A DNA stretch of 64,000 nucleotides from Methylomonas sp. EFPC3 (GTDB taxonomy: Bacteria; Pseudomonadota; Gammaproteobacteria; Methylococcales; Methylomonadaceae), in NCBI RefSeq assembly GCF_029643245.1, contig NZ_CP116398.1, positions 2,728,001-2,792,000 of the forward strand, read 5' to 3'. The position numbers were made by a program, and so were the translations under genes. Numbering within the stretch: position 1 is the first letter of the stretch; the number at the start of each line of letters is the position of its first letter. The notes under the pieces are model-generated. The model was given only the letters and a program-made list of their open reading frames with translations. It was not told the origin of the DNA and ran no database searches. This document shows positions 18,899-27,441 of this stretch, in pieces.

Positions 18899-19765
18899 TT
18901 AGCGCGAAGTGTCGGCGCCTGCCGGCGTTTGCGCCGACGGCATCGCTACCGTTTGGGACTTGGGCTGTACCGCGGCCAGCACCTCGCGAATCGCCGAAAT
19001 GATAGGCTCCGGTCGTTCCAGCGGCATGGCGTGGCCGCTGTCCACCCAAATTTGAATTGCGCCCGGATAGAGCCGGGCCAGCTCCATTCGTTTGCGATTG
19101 CTATCGACGGCCAGTGCCGACGTATCGGCCAACGGTTGCGCCGCGCTCAGCACAATCACCGGCACGGCGCCAAATGCCGGCGCCGCGAGTACTTCATCGC
19201 CGGTCCGATCGATTTCGGCGAACTCGCCTTCGGCCGCGGCCGACAACGATACTTCGAACAGCCAACGCCACCAAAACGGCCAATGTTCCACAGCCCCCTG
19301 GCCTTTCAGTTGCGCTGGATGGGTGGAATCCACCAGAATCAAAGCCGCAACCTCCTGCGGATAGTAACGGGCATACCATTGCAGGTACAAACCGCCCAGC
19401 GAATGGCCGACCAGAACATAGGGCGGCGCCAGTTTCTGGCTGATCAGCAATTCACGCAGCTCTTGCACCACATGGCGACCGTCGCGCGGCGATGCGACTG
19501 CATCGCTGTTGCCGATGCCGGCGCGGTTGTAAACCAAGGCCGTTGCCGACTCGGCGATTGGCGGATAGACCTCCTCCCACCAAGTGAAGTGTCCGCCCAG
19601 CCCGGTTTCGAACACCACCGGCAAGGTATCGCGCCGGCTCAAGGCAAATTCCACTTGGCGGCCGGCGACATTGGTCGTCGCCACCTGGGGAAGGTTCCCG
19701 CCACAGCCGTTCAGCAGGCCGGCCAACAAGGGCAGCATGGCCGCGGTCGAATGCGCTAGCTTCAT
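18899..19765 (-). CDS. Alpha/beta-hydrolase fold lipoprotein
   Basis: 288 residues. The N-terminus is a lipoprotein-like signal (hydrophobic stretch followed by LLNGCGG), so it is likely anchored to a membrane on the outside. The hydrolase core has an oxyanion-type segment (ETGLGGHFTWWE), the nucleophile elbow GHSLGG (Ser near 120), and a catalytic His in SGHAMPLERP near residue 250; an Asp in LILVDSTHP is nearby. Substrate unknown; esterase or lipase-like activity is plausible. A small lipoprotein gene lies upstream on the same strand, 106 bases away. Confidence 0.88.
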   Translation of the reverse strand: MKLAHSTAAMLPLLAGLLNGCGGNLPQVATTNVAGRQVEFALSRRDTLPVVFETGLGGHFTWWEEVYPPIAESATALVYNRAGIGNSDAVASPRDGRHVVQELRELLISQKLAPPYVLVGHSLGGLYLQWYARYYPQEVAALILVDSTHPAQLKGQGAVEHWPFWWRWLFEVSLSAAAEGEFAEIDRTGDEVLAAPAFGAVPVIVLSAAQPLADTSALAVDSNRKRMELARLYPGAIQIWVDSGHAMPLERPEPIISAIREVLAAVQPKSQTVAMPSAQTPAGADTSR

Positions 19766-19871
19766 CGCCGGGGATGCAATCGATCAACCGAAGTTGCAGG
19801 GACGGCAGCGCCGCCGCGGCGATCTCGGTTCGATACCGCCCGAACGGCTAGCCCACATTGCAGAAATCGCG

Positions 19872-20180
19872 TCATTGGCCCAATAACGGATTTCTGGCCG
19901 GCTCGCCTTTTTTGCTGCAGATCGCTTCCGAAACCATCCGCCCCAGCACCGAGATCGAGCCGCCGACGTAGCAATTGTATTGCAGACCGCTGTCGGTCTT
20001 CACCGAATAGCGGGTGGTGACGCCGTCGTCCACCCGGTTCTCGATTTTGAACTGGTTCTTTTCCAGTCCCAGGGCGTGGGCGGTGCGATCCACCAGCGCG
20101 TCTTGGGTCACGGCCCAGGCCGCGCAGCCGCCAAGCGTTAAACACAAACCGGCATACAGCCAAATTTTTTGATTCGTCAT
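19872..20180 (-). CDS. Small lipoprotein, unknown function
   Basis: 102 residues with a lipoprotein signal peptide (hydrophobic core then LGGCAAW; Cys19 would be lipidated). The mature part has a polar beta-rich segment (RVDDGVTTRYSVKTDSGLQY) and two further Cys that could form a disulfide. I do not recognise the family. It lies between the PEP-CTERM gene cluster and the hydrolase lipoprotein gene. Confidence 0.7.
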   Translation of the reverse strand: MTNQKIWLYAGLCLTLGGCAAWAVTQDALVDRTAHALGLEKNQFKIENRVDDGVTTRYSVKTDSGLQYNCYVGGSISVLGRMVSEAICSKKGEPARNPLLGQ

Positions 20181-20220
20181 TGGATTTCCTGGTTGAATTT
20201 TCTTAATTGAAGCGTGCTAT

Positions 20221-20940
20221 TCAGTCTGTCAGGCGCCGTCTGCCGTTGCCCAACAGTCCGGCCAGACCGGCGCCGAACAGCCAGACCGCAGCGGGGAGCG
20301 GTACCGCCGCAACGTCACCGTCGCGGACTGCCCAGGCATACATGCTTGAGGCGAGATTGTTTTTGTACCAAGTTTGTTGCATGCCTATCGTGGTCGGGAA
20401 AGACCAGGCTTCGTCGGTACGGCTGGGTACCTCGTTGCCGGACCAGTAATCACCCGATTGCAGATTTTTGACCAAGCCGACATCGGTTTGGCCGCCGGTG
20501 CGGCCGTCGCGGAAAATCCCGAAATTTGGGTTGTCGCTACCATCTGGAAACTGATAGGCAGTTAACCCCAGGTTGACGAAGTACATATACCCCAGTTCCG
20601 AGTTCGGACTGGTGACATTCCAGGAGTAATCGGTAGAACCGTCGTTGGAAAAGTTCTCGTTGTAGGCAATGCCGTTGACCGGTTTGATGCTGGCCAGCCG
20701 CCAATCGCCGAAGCCGCCGAACTCCAGTTGTTCCGCCCACGCCATCGCCTCGTACCAATTCATCTTGCCGTCGGCGTCGTAGCCGCTGGTCTTGGCGTAA
20801 TTGGCGTCCTGCAGCCAGGTCACGTTCAGGACGGTGTCGTACAGCATGCCGCCACCGCGGTCCAGCAGCGCGGCTTGGGCGTCAGTCAAGTTGATTGTGG
20901 CAGCCATCGCGACCGCCAATACGGTGTGTTTACAATTCAT
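20221..20940 (-). CDS. PEP-CTERM protein with Lcl/DUF1566-type domain (copy A)
   Basis: 239 residues: signal peptide ending DAQA, then an Lcl/DUF1566-type domain (LLDRGGGMLYDTVLNVTWLQ, DANYAKTSG, FGDWRLASI). The C-terminus VPLPAAVWLFGAGLAGLLG plus Arg-rich tail is a PEP-CTERM sorting signal. Such proteins are exported, processed by an exosortase and usually end up in extracellular polymer or on the cell surface. The ATG overlaps the stop of the upstream paralogue by 4 bases (ATGA), so the two are translationally coupled. No exosortase gene is in the window. Confidence 0.88.
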   Translation of the reverse strand: MNCKHTVLAVAMAATINLTDAQAALLDRGGGMLYDTVLNVTWLQDANYAKTSGYDADGKMNWYEAMAWAEQLEFGGFGDWRLASIKPVNGIAYNENFSNDGSTDYSWNVTSPNSELGYMYFVNLGLTAYQFPDGSDNPNFGIFRDGRTGGQTDVGLVKNLQSGDYWSGNEVPSRTDEAWSFPTTIGMQQTWYKNNLASSMYAWAVRDGDVAAVPLPAAVWLFGAGLAGLLGNGRRRLTD

Positions 20941-21692
20941 AGGATTTTTCCTTGCAAGTGGATCGATTCAATCGGACTGGCGCCGCTGCGACGGCGGCCG
21001 ATCCGCCCGGCCATCAGGCCCAGGCCGGATAAAAACAGGACATAGCTTTCCGGGTTCGGTACTGCGGTGACATCGCCGTCGCGCACGGCCAGGACGTAAA
21101 ATTGGCTACCTTTACCGATGTAGTTTTGCATACCGGTCGCGGTGCTCAGATACCAGGCTTTGTTGCTGTCGCCGCTGTAACTGGTGCCCAGCCAATAACT
21201 GAAGGACTGAAGATTGCTGAACAGGCTTTCGTCGTCGGCCGTGGCCGGATCGTCGACCAGACCGTAGCCGGGCTGGGGCAAGCCGCGCGAATCAGAAAAG
21301 CCCTTATTCCCGAAATCGCCGTAGAACAAATGGGCCAGTTCCGAGCTGGTTAAGGCGACGTTGAAACCGCAGTCGGTGCCGCTGTAGCCGTAGTCGCAGC
21401 CCGCCGCGCCCAAGTCTTGGAAAGTCGGCAAACGCCAGTCGTCGTAGGTGGTGCCGCGCACGCTATCCGCGTAAGTCAGCCCATCCACCCAGGCCACGGC
21501 GTTTTGCCAACTCATCTTGCCGGGAGTATAGGCGCCGCTGGTATTGGCGTAGTTGGCGTCAGCCAGCCAGGTGACGTCAAGGTCGCTGTCGTAGATCAGA
21601 CCGCCGCCGCGGTCGAATAGCTGCGCCTGCACACTGCAGGCAGCCAGCGAGCCGAGCAAGGCCAGCCATGTGCGAAAAGCTTTAGGTTTCAT
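20937..21692 (-). CDS. PEP-CTERM protein with Lcl/DUF1566-type domain (copy B)
   Basis: 251 residues from the ATG at 21692, preceded by GGAGAAAATTG. Signal peptide ends SVQA; the domain starts LFDRGGGLIYDSDLDVTWLA and includes DDWRLPTFQDLGA and the Cys pair in GCDYGYSGTDCGF. The sorting tail is VPNPESYVLFLSGLGLMAG followed by arginines, the classic VPxPES form, unlike the VPLPAA form of most neighbours. It is very close in sequence to the protein at 26504. It leads the two-gene operon with copy A, under the dyad promoter at 21770-21816. Confidence 0.88.
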   Translation of the reverse strand: MKPKAFRTWLALLGSLAACSVQAQLFDRGGGLIYDSDLDVTWLADANYANTSGAYTPGKMSWQNAVAWVDGLTYADSVRGTTYDDWRLPTFQDLGAAGCDYGYSGTDCGFNVALTSSELAHLFYGDFGNKGFSDSRGLPQPGYGLVDDPATADDESLFSNLQSFSYWLGTSYSGDSNKAWYLSTATGMQNYIGKGSQFYVLAVRDGDVTAVPNPESYVLFLSGLGLMAGRIGRRRSGASPIESIHLQGKIL

Positions 21693-21769
21693 CAATTTTC
21701 TCCAAACAGTAGTTCTCGAGCGGATTCGTCAACTCGGTAAACCGGTCAAGGATGCCAAGCCTGGCCGGC

Positions 21770-21816
21770 ATTATCGAAAGGCAAATGGCGCTGGGGAACC
21801 CTACCGGAGTGGGGTA
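21770..21816 (-). promoter_or_regulatory. Dyad-controlled promoter of the PEP-CTERM operon
   Basis: Reading toward the gene at 21692: an 18-base dyad (plus strand CCCTACCGGAGTGGGGTA, 21799-21816), directly abutting a poor -35 (TTCCCC, 21793-21798), a 17-base spacer and a good -10 (GATAAT, 21770-21775). The same layout occurs at 27276-27323 before the paralogous gene. A weak -35 overlapped by a dyad is what a LuxR/NarL-type class II activator would need. An imperfect 17-base palindrome (ATGCAATT t AATTGTAT) lies at 21843-21859. Confidence 0.6.
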
Positions 21817-22315
21817 TCGAAAGCCGTAGCCGGCCTGTTAAGATGCAATTTAATTGTATGTTTTAACCAGGTTTGATCTGGAACGAATTGTCTGAAAATC
21901 GATTGGCATGGGCGCCAAGTCACCTAACAACGCCATTGTCGAGATCCGGCGTGTTTGCTGAATACCACGTCTTCCGCTTATGCCACTTCACGCCGAACGG
22001 AGCCATACGATACTTGCCGGCCAGCGCCCGTCGCGGCGGCCGATTGCCAGCGGCAGATCGAGAGGTTTGTCAGGTAACGGCGGCTTCCGTTGCGGTTGCC
22101 GCCGTTATCCGGCACCGCAACCTATTTGGAGGACTAGGGATTGGCCGCTGACAGCAGCGTGGAGCATGCGCATCAGCGTCCAAAAGCGGGGCGACGGAAC
22201 GCAGGCGCAACTCAAACTCATTGCAACGGCAGGCGACCGAAGGAGGTAGCAGATACCCAGATATCCAACAGCTCAAAGATTTCTAAATGCCTTCTACCTT
22301 TTTGGAGTACAAACA
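21817..22315. other. Intergenic stretch, possible relic of a lost regulator locus
   Basis: About 500 bases. At the equivalent place beside the paralogous PEP-CTERM gene (27324-27441) a NarL-type regulator follows; here only the conserved GTTAAGATGCAA palindrome remains and no regulator reading frame is recognisable. The right end has the RBS (TGGAGTACAAACA) of the next PEP-CTERM gene. Confidence 0.45.
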
Positions 22316-22849
22316 ATGAATTTAAAAAATAACGCTATCCGTTTGCTTGCGCTGCTTATCGTTCTTCTGGCGATGGTTTCGCAAACGGCGAATGCCGCTC
22401 CGGTAAATGTCGATTTGACTTCCGGTACCTGGCTAGTATCCGGGGGCGACACCAGCGGCGTCAGCTGGAACGGTTCGACCCTGGTGTTCGAAACGCAAAT
22501 AGCGATCGGGGACAGCCTGTCCTTGACCGGATATTTCGATTGGGTGGGCAGTAACGGCTCATTCGGCCGCGAGCGGTTCACCGGAACCCTTTTCGCCAAT
22601 CGGGAAATCGAATTATCCGGATTCGAGATCGTACAACCGGCGCGCGGCATCGGCTTGACGAATTACTTCGCGGTATTGGCTGTATCCGGCACGGAAATTA
22701 TCAACGGCACCTGGAGCGGACCGGTCATTCCAAGCAATAACTGGTCAGCCAGATTGGCGCCGGCGCCGGTGCCATTGCCAGCCGCGGTATGGCCGTTTCT
22801 ATCCGGCCTGATTGCGATAGCTGCCTTTCGCTCTAAAAAGCGCACATAA
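22316..22849 (+). CDS. PEP-CTERM protein, short, unknown domain
   Basis: 177 residues. Signal peptide ends TANAA; the mature part is beta-rich with Gly/Ser/Thr/Trp and no domain I recognise. The C-terminus VPLPAAVWPFLSGLIAIAA plus RSKKR is a PEP-CTERM-type sorting signal. It lies between the divergent Lcl-type PEP-CTERM operon and a hybrid histidine kinase gene, both likely functionally associated with it. Confidence 0.8.
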   Translation: MNLKNNAIRLLALLIVLLAMVSQTANAAPVNVDLTSGTWLVSGGDTSGVSWNGSTLVFETQIAIGDSLSLTGYFDWVGSNGSFGRERFTGTLFANREIELSGFEIVQPARGIGLTNYFAVLAVSGTEIINGTWSGPVIPSNNWSARLAPAPVPLPAAVWPFLSGLIAIAAFRSKKRT

Positions 22850-23021
22850 TCCGCTGCGCCGGTGCAAGCGGATCGACTCTGTCGCGGCGGTTTGGCAAGA
22901 TTGCCCGCTCGACTTTGCCGCCCGTTGCACCGCTGCCGACAGCCGGACCGCCTCTTGGCAAACGGATTAATTCGGAAAGATACGGGCACCGCAATCACCT
23001 GACCGGTATTGGAGTAGCGAA

Positions 23022-24812
23022 ATGGCAACACTTATTGCGAAATCGGCTCGACAAGGCGCGGGTAGCTTATCGGAAATCAGCGCCAGCGGCCAATTGCGCC
23101 TATTGGACCTCAGCTTCGCCCGCATCGTGTTGGGTTTCAGTTTATTCCCGGTGGTGGCAACCCCTTTCATCGTCTGGTTACACCAAATCGGCAGGAGTGC
23201 AGTGCCGTTTTGGACTTGGGCCGTTTGCTTCAGCCTGGTAGCGCTATTGGTGAAACTGCTGTTTAACCGTTTCAAGGCCGATTGCACGCGATTGGACGCC
23301 GAGCAGGCGATCAGCCATTGGTTACCGCGGGTGCATGGACTGGCGCTAGTCTATGGATTCGGTTTGTCGCTACCGATAGTAATCATGTCCTGCGCGCCTT
23401 ACCCGTTCGAGTTTGCTATCCTGTTTTTGGTCACCAGCGCCTCGATTGTGGCCGGCAATGCCACTCATCAGTCGCCGGTACTCAGTTGTTTTAAGCGATT
23501 TTTCGCTGCCGGCTGGGGCATTACAACCATCTTAATCCCTTGGGTATTTCCGGAACATTGGCCCTACGTGATGCCATTGACCGCCCTGTATATCCTCTCG
23601 ATCTACAAACACGCCATACTGGTCCATCGCTTTTTTCTGCAGCAGATTTTGCTGGAGCAAGGTTACCGACAAGCCAAAGAAGAAGCCGAAGCGGCGCTCT
23701 ATGCCAAAAACCGGTTTCTGACCACCGCCGCTCACGACTTGCGCCAACCGGTGCATGCCATGGGCTTTTTGATCGAATCCATTTCCCGCCGTAACCGCGC
23801 CGCCGAGTTGCGGCCGGCCCTGCAGGATTTGCGGCAAAGCGTGCAGTCCGTGACCCAGATGTTCAATTCGCTACTCGATTTATCCAAGATCGAGCTCGGC
23901 GCGCAACCGGTGAAGCTGCAACCGGTGGCGATCGATCCGCTGATGACCGATATCGCGACCCTGTTTCGGGAGGAAGCCCAGGCCCGCAGCATCGACTTGC
24001 GGGTCCGCACCAGCGGCGGCAAGGCGTTGGTCAACGCCGATCCATTGTTGCTGCGGCAGTCGATGATTAATCTGATGCAGAACGCATTGCGCTATACCCA
24101 GCGCGGCGGGGTGCTGATGGCGGTGCGCCGCCGGGCCGGGCAATGGCAATTCGAAGTCTGGGATACCGGGGTCGGCATTGCTCAGGCCGATCAGCAGCGG
24201 GTGTATTCGCCGTTCTTCCGCCCCGAGCATGCCTGGCGCATCGATAATGCCGGCCATGGCCTGGGGCTGGCGGTGGTGGCCCGCTGCGCCGATCTTATGG
24301 GTGCCAGCCAGGGCTTGAATTCGCACGAAGACCGGGGCTCCCGCTTCTGGTTGCGGCTGCCGGCGGCGGAGACCGGCGAGCGCCGCTTGGCGGTGCGCGA
24401 GACGCTGCCCTTGGCGCTGGGCGGCGATACCCGGCTGCACGGCCGCTGTCTGGTGGTCGACGACGAGCCGCAAGTCCGCAGCGCCTGGGATGCCTTGCTC
24501 TGCGCCTGGGGCATCAGCGCCGTGTGCGTGGCTTCGGCCGGCGAAGCCTTTGCCGAGCTGGACGCGGGCTTTGCACCGGACGCCATCTTCTGCGACCAGC
24601 GCCTGCGCTCCGGCGAGAGCGGCTTCGAATTACTGCAAGCGCTGCTGGAACGTTGCCCGGAAGCCGCCGGAGCCATGATCAGCGGCGAGTTCGATTCGCC
24701 GGCCCTGGCCCAAGCCGAGCAGGAGGGCTATCTGGTGCTGCATAAGCCGTTGGAGCCGGAGGCGCTGTACACGCTGTTGCGTCAGTTTCTTTCTGAGACC
24801 GGAAAGATATAA
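23022..24812 (+). CDS. Hybrid sensor histidine kinase with 6-TM sensor and receiver
   Basis: 596 residues. The N-terminal 205 residues form about six membrane helices, with the conserved block NATHQSPV...FKRFF...AGWG...PWVFPEHW. A coiled linker leads to HisKA (His238 in TAAHDLRQP), HATPase (NLMQNALRYT, WDTGVGI, GHGLGLAVV) and a receiver (Asp in FCDQRLRSGESG, near 525). From Tyr215 to near the C-terminus the gene is about 97-98% identical in DNA to the kinase at 28089, while the sensor halves differ strongly. Unlike that kinase it has no adjacent NarL-type partner. RBS TGGAG before the ATG. Confidence 0.93.
   Translation: MATLIAKSARQGAGSLSEISASGQLRLLDLSFARIVLGFSLFPVVATPFIVWLHQIGRSAVPFWTWAVCFSLVALLVKLLFNRFKADCTRLDAEQAISHWLPRVHGLALVYGFGLSLPIVIMSCAPYPFEFAILFLVTSASIVAGNATHQSPVLSCFKRFFAAGWGITTILIPWVFPEHWPYVMPLTALYILSIYKHAILVHRFFLQQILLEQGYRQAKEEAEAALYAKNRFLTTAAHDLRQPVHAMGFLIESISRRNRAAELRPALQDLRQSVQSVTQMFNSLLDLSKIELGAQPVKLQPVAIDPLMTDIATLFREEAQARSIDLRVRTSGGKALVNADPLLLRQSMINLMQNALRYTQRGGVLMAVRRRAGQWQFEVWDTGVGIAQADQQRVYSPFFRPEHAWRIDNAGHGLGLAVVARCADLMGASQGLNSHEDRGSRFWLRLPAAETGERRLAVRETLPLALGGDTRLHGRCLVVDDEPQVRSAWDALLCAWGISAVCVASAGEAFAELDAGFAPDAIFCDQRLRSGESGFELLQALLERCPEAAGAMISGEFDSPALAQAEQEGYLVLHKPLEPEALYTLLRQFLSETGKI
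23663..24763 (+). repeat. 1.1-kb near-identical direct repeat, copy 1 (kinase C-terminal region)
   Basis: Matches 28751-29851 with a constant offset of 5088 bases, no indels and about 26 mismatches by eye. It starts sharply at TTACCGACAAGCC and ends at GAGCCGGAGGC. Flanking DNA of the two kinase genes is not similar at this level. Confidence 0.9.
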
Positions 24813-24965
24813 GGTCGATTTCTCGGGATAATACGTCCGCGACAGCAGGACTTGCCGGCTCAGCATATCTGCGGCTCAGCGGTGTGCGCTGGAAGATGGT
24901 AATCCCCCAGACCAAAACCGGAAGCCCCTATGCTACTGAGCCAGCGCACGACGACTAGGCGGCGG

Positions 24966-25760
24966 TCAGCCGATAGTCGAAACGCCATCCAGCGTGTCGC
25001 CGTTTGGACTCACCGTCGATTGGCCGCGCCGCGCCAAGCCTAACCACCCCAATCCGGACAGGAACAGCAACACCGTTGCCGGCACCGGCACCGGCGCGTA
25101 ACCGTATTGCAAATGGTCCACCTCCCAATTGTTTTTACCGGGCATGGAAATTCGAATAGCGGAAATGCCGCTGGCGTTTATCACGCCAAAGAAGCGATCC
25201 TCGCCGGTGGTGCGGGAAATACTGGAATCTCCCAGGGAGTAAGGCCCGAACACGCCCAAGGAACGACCCAAATGGTCGAATGCTTCAAAGATAGTATTGT
25301 CCGACAGGTCGGCGGCTCGCGGAGCGCCGCCGTTGTTTCGCCCGACATCGGTCCACACGATGCCGGCGTGCGTTGGCAGAGCACCGCCCAGCGCTGCAGC
25401 GGAAAAATCGAAAGTAAAACTGCTGGTTCTGTAATTGCTGAACAAACTTCGGGTTTGACCGCTGGCGACACCGTCGATGATGCCGTCGTCGCCGTCTACC
25501 GAATCGCTGAACGCGGTGGTGATACCAGTGGTGAAAACTTCGCGGAGGCTGACCCCCGGCGTGCTCAACACGCCATCCTCAAAGTCTTCGAGATGAAAAT
25601 AGCCGAAATTTTGTCCGTGGAACGGGCTATCGGTAACGCTTGCATAAGCGCTCGGCCCGAGAAATATCGGCGCCGCCTCAGCCGAATAAGGCAGCGCAGC
25701 GAATAGCGCGAGCACCGCCAATTTTCCAATCCCAGTCTTGGGGCATCTAGTATTCCACAT
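24966..25760 (-). CDS. PEP-CTERM protein, unknown N-terminal domain
   Basis: 264 residues from the ATG at 25760, preceded by GAGGAGACAGGTG (a GTG one codon upstream is the alternative). Signal peptide ends SAEAA. The middle has beta-rich text with FHLEDFEDG and GRSLGVFGPYSLGD segments typical of PEP-CTERM proteins with jelly-roll-like domains. The tail VPVPATVLLFLSGLGWLGLAR is the sorting signal; an 18-residue extension (GQSTVSPNGDTLDGVSTIG) follows the basic end, which is unusual since the basic cluster is normally terminal. Confidence 0.82.
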   Translation of the reverse strand: MWNTRCPKTGIGKLAVLALFAALPYSAEAAPIFLGPSAYASVTDSPFHGQNFGYFHLEDFEDGVLSTPGVSLREVFTTGITTAFSDSVDGDDGIIDGVASGQTRSLFSNYRTSSFTFDFSAAALGGALPTHAGIVWTDVGRNNGGAPRAADLSDNTIFEAFDHLGRSLGVFGPYSLGDSSISRTTGEDRFFGVINASGISAIRISMPGKNNWEVDHLQYGYAPVPVPATVLLFLSGLGWLGLARRGQSTVSPNGDTLDGVSTIG

Positions 25761-25895
25761 CACCTGTCTCCTCGTTTGCTAGGTAAAAAATGCGCCGCCA
25801 AGATTCGTTGGTATGCGGCGCAATTGCATGGTTTTCGTCCCGACTTGAGAAATCGACCTGTCACAACACAGGCCCACCAAGCGGCAACAGTTTCC

Positions 25896-26459
25896 TTAAG
25901 CCCGCCAGCGCCGCATATCGACCAACCCGAGCAAGCCGGCGCCGAACAACCAGACTGCGGCCGGCAATGGCACCGGTGCAGTGGTATAGGTCAGATTGTC
26001 GACGATAAATCCGTCGCCGCTCTGGCCGTGGAACTGGATTTTGTCGACCAGTCCGGCGTAGCCGGATGCCAGCCAATAGATATCGCGCGGTTGATTGTCG
26101 CCATCCAGCGGCGAGCTGTAGACTTTTTCCCCCTGGTAAAACAGCGAAAAACTGACGTTGGTATCGGAGCCCCAATAGTTGTAATACAGACCTTGAAAAA
26201 TCACCGGACCTTGATCGAACGTCAGCTCGCCGGCTGTAGCATGCAAACGGCTCTCGCCCAATTCCGGGCCGTGCGCTTCGAATTCTGAGTAACTCGACAC
26301 CTGTACGTGAAACGATTCCCAGCCCGACAAACCGCCGTAGCCATCGACCAGATCCCAGTCGCGGATGCCTTCGAAATCGACCACGGTCGTCGCTGCATTG
26401 GCCAGACCGCTAGTACCGAGCGACGCCGTCAACAGCGCAGCCATCAATGTTTTTTTCAT
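25896..26459 (-). CDS. PEP-CTERM protein, unknown domain
   Basis: 187 residues. Signal peptide ends LANAA, and mature text begins TTVVDFEGIRDW, as in PEP-CTERM proteins with a lectin-like beta-sandwich. The sorting tail is VPLPAAVWLFGAGLLGLV followed by MRRWRA. RBS TTTTGGAGAAC precedes the ATG. It belongs to the minus-strand row of PEP-CTERM genes at 24966-27223 but has 134-bp and 44-bp gaps to its neighbours, so it could be part of one transcript with the gene at 26504. Confidence 0.84.
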   Translation of the reverse strand: MKKTLMAALLTASLGTSGLANAATTVVDFEGIRDWDLVDGYGGLSGWESFHVQVSSYSEFEAHGPELGESRLHATAGELTFDQGPVIFQGLYYNYWGSDTNVSFSLFYQGEKVYSSPLDGDNQPRDIYWLASGYAGLVDKIQFHGQSGDGFIVDNLTYTTAPVPLPAAVWLFGAGLLGLVDMRRWRA

Positions 26460-26503
26460 ACGTAGTTCTCCAAAACTTTAAGCGAACAGGCTGCTTCTAG
26501 CGG

Positions 26504-27223
26504 CTAAACCTTGCCACTCCCCGATCGTTGGGTGTAGAGCAAACCCATCAACATGCTGCCGAACAGCCAGACCGCGCCCGGTAACGGCACAGCCGCCACA
26601 TCGCCGTCGCGCACCGCCCAAGCCCTCATCGCGCCGCCGGCGGATGAGAAGTAATATTGCTCTCCGGTGGACAATCGAAAGCCCCACGCCAAACTGGATG
26701 AGCTTAAGTAGGATGTGCCGAACCAGTAGTAGTCGGACTCGAGATTGCTAAACAAGGACTCGTCGTTGGGGTTGGCCGGATCGTCGATCAAGCCGTATCC
26801 CTGTTGCTGCTGGCCGCTGCCATTGACCAAGGCCTTATTGCCCAGCGCTCCGTAAAATAGGCCAGCCAATTCTGAGCTGGTGGTGTCGACGTTGAAGCCG
26901 CAATCGCTGCCGCTATAACTGTAGTTGCAGCCGGGGGCGCCCAAATCGGTGAGCGTCGGCAAGCGCCAGTCGCTGTAAGTGACGTTGCGAACCGCGTCGT
27001 GGATCGCCAAGCCGTCAGCCCAGGCGTTCGCCTCGTTCCAGGTCATACGCCCATCGTCATCGTATCCGCTGGTTTTGGCGTAGTTGGCGTCCGCCAGCCA
27101 GGTGATGTTTTGGACGCTGTCGTAAATCAGGCCGCCACCGCGGTCGAATAATTGGGCTTGCGCGGCCGGAGCCGCTAAGATGCCGCAAGTGGTAACGGCG
27201 CTGGCCATCAATTTGAGTTTCAT
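26504..27223 (-). CDS. PEP-CTERM protein with Lcl/DUF1566-type domain (copy C)
   Basis: 239 residues, closely related to copy B at 20937: LFDRGGGLIYDSVQNITWLA, DANYAKTSG, SDWRLPTLTDLGA and the GCNYSYSGSDCGF Cys pair. The sorting tail is VPLPGAVWLFGSMLMGLLY. It is followed by a weakly basic end. RBS GGAGCTTATCTT precedes the ATG. The upstream region carries the same dyad plus GATAAT promoter as copy B. It is divergent from the NarL regulator/hybrid kinase operon at 27442-29906, suggesting that this regulatory pair controls it. Confidence 0.88.
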   Translation of the reverse strand: MKLKLMASAVTTCGILAAPAAQAQLFDRGGGLIYDSVQNITWLADANYAKTSGYDDDGRMTWNEANAWADGLAIHDAVRNVTYSDWRLPTLTDLGAPGCNYSYSGSDCGFNVDTTSSELAGLFYGALGNKALVNGSGQQQQGYGLIDDPANPNDESLFSNLESDYYWFGTSYLSSSSLAWGFRLSTGEQYYFSSAGGAMRAWAVRDGDVAAVPLPGAVWLFGSMLMGLLYTQRSGSGKV

Positions 27224-27275
27224 AAGATAAGCTCCGAATCGGAAAAATAACCAAAAATTGTTTCAGTTGGCGGGC

Positions 27276-27323
27276 ATTATCGAGAAGGGATTTCGGCGGT
27301 GGAACCCCACCCCAGTGGGGGTA
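27276..27323 (-). promoter_or_regulatory. Dyad-controlled promoter of PEP-CTERM copy C
   Basis: Toward the gene at 27223: dyad CCCACCCCAGTGGGGGTA (plus strand, 27306-27323), weak -35 TTCCAC (27299-27304), 17-base spacer, -10 GATAAT (27276-27281). It aligns base for base in layout with 21770-21816. The dyad also lies 119 bases upstream of the divergent NarL gene and could serve both directions. Confidence 0.6.
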
Positions 27324-27342
27324 GTTTAGCCGTTGGAATCTG

Positions 27343-27371
27343 TTAAGATGCAAATCATTTGCATGTATAAA
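27343..27371 (+). promoter_or_regulatory. Candidate promoter of the NarL-kinase operon with palindrome in the spacer
   Basis: Possible -35 TTAAGA (27343-27348) and -10 TATAAA (27366-27371) with a 17-base spacer. A perfect palindrome ATGCAAAT c ATTTGCAT (27348-27364) fills the spacer, a position that suggests a repressor site. A degenerate version is at 21843-21859. Confidence 0.5.
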
Positions 27372-27441
27372 AGCAATCTTGACTCTCCAGGAAGAGCCGA
27401 GATAAAACCTTCGGCCGCCTGAACTCAATTGCAAGGAGAAC

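Noticed and set aside
21817-22315. Possible degraded NarL gene
   Set aside because: I compared the translated frames with the regulator at 27442 and saw no convincing similarity.
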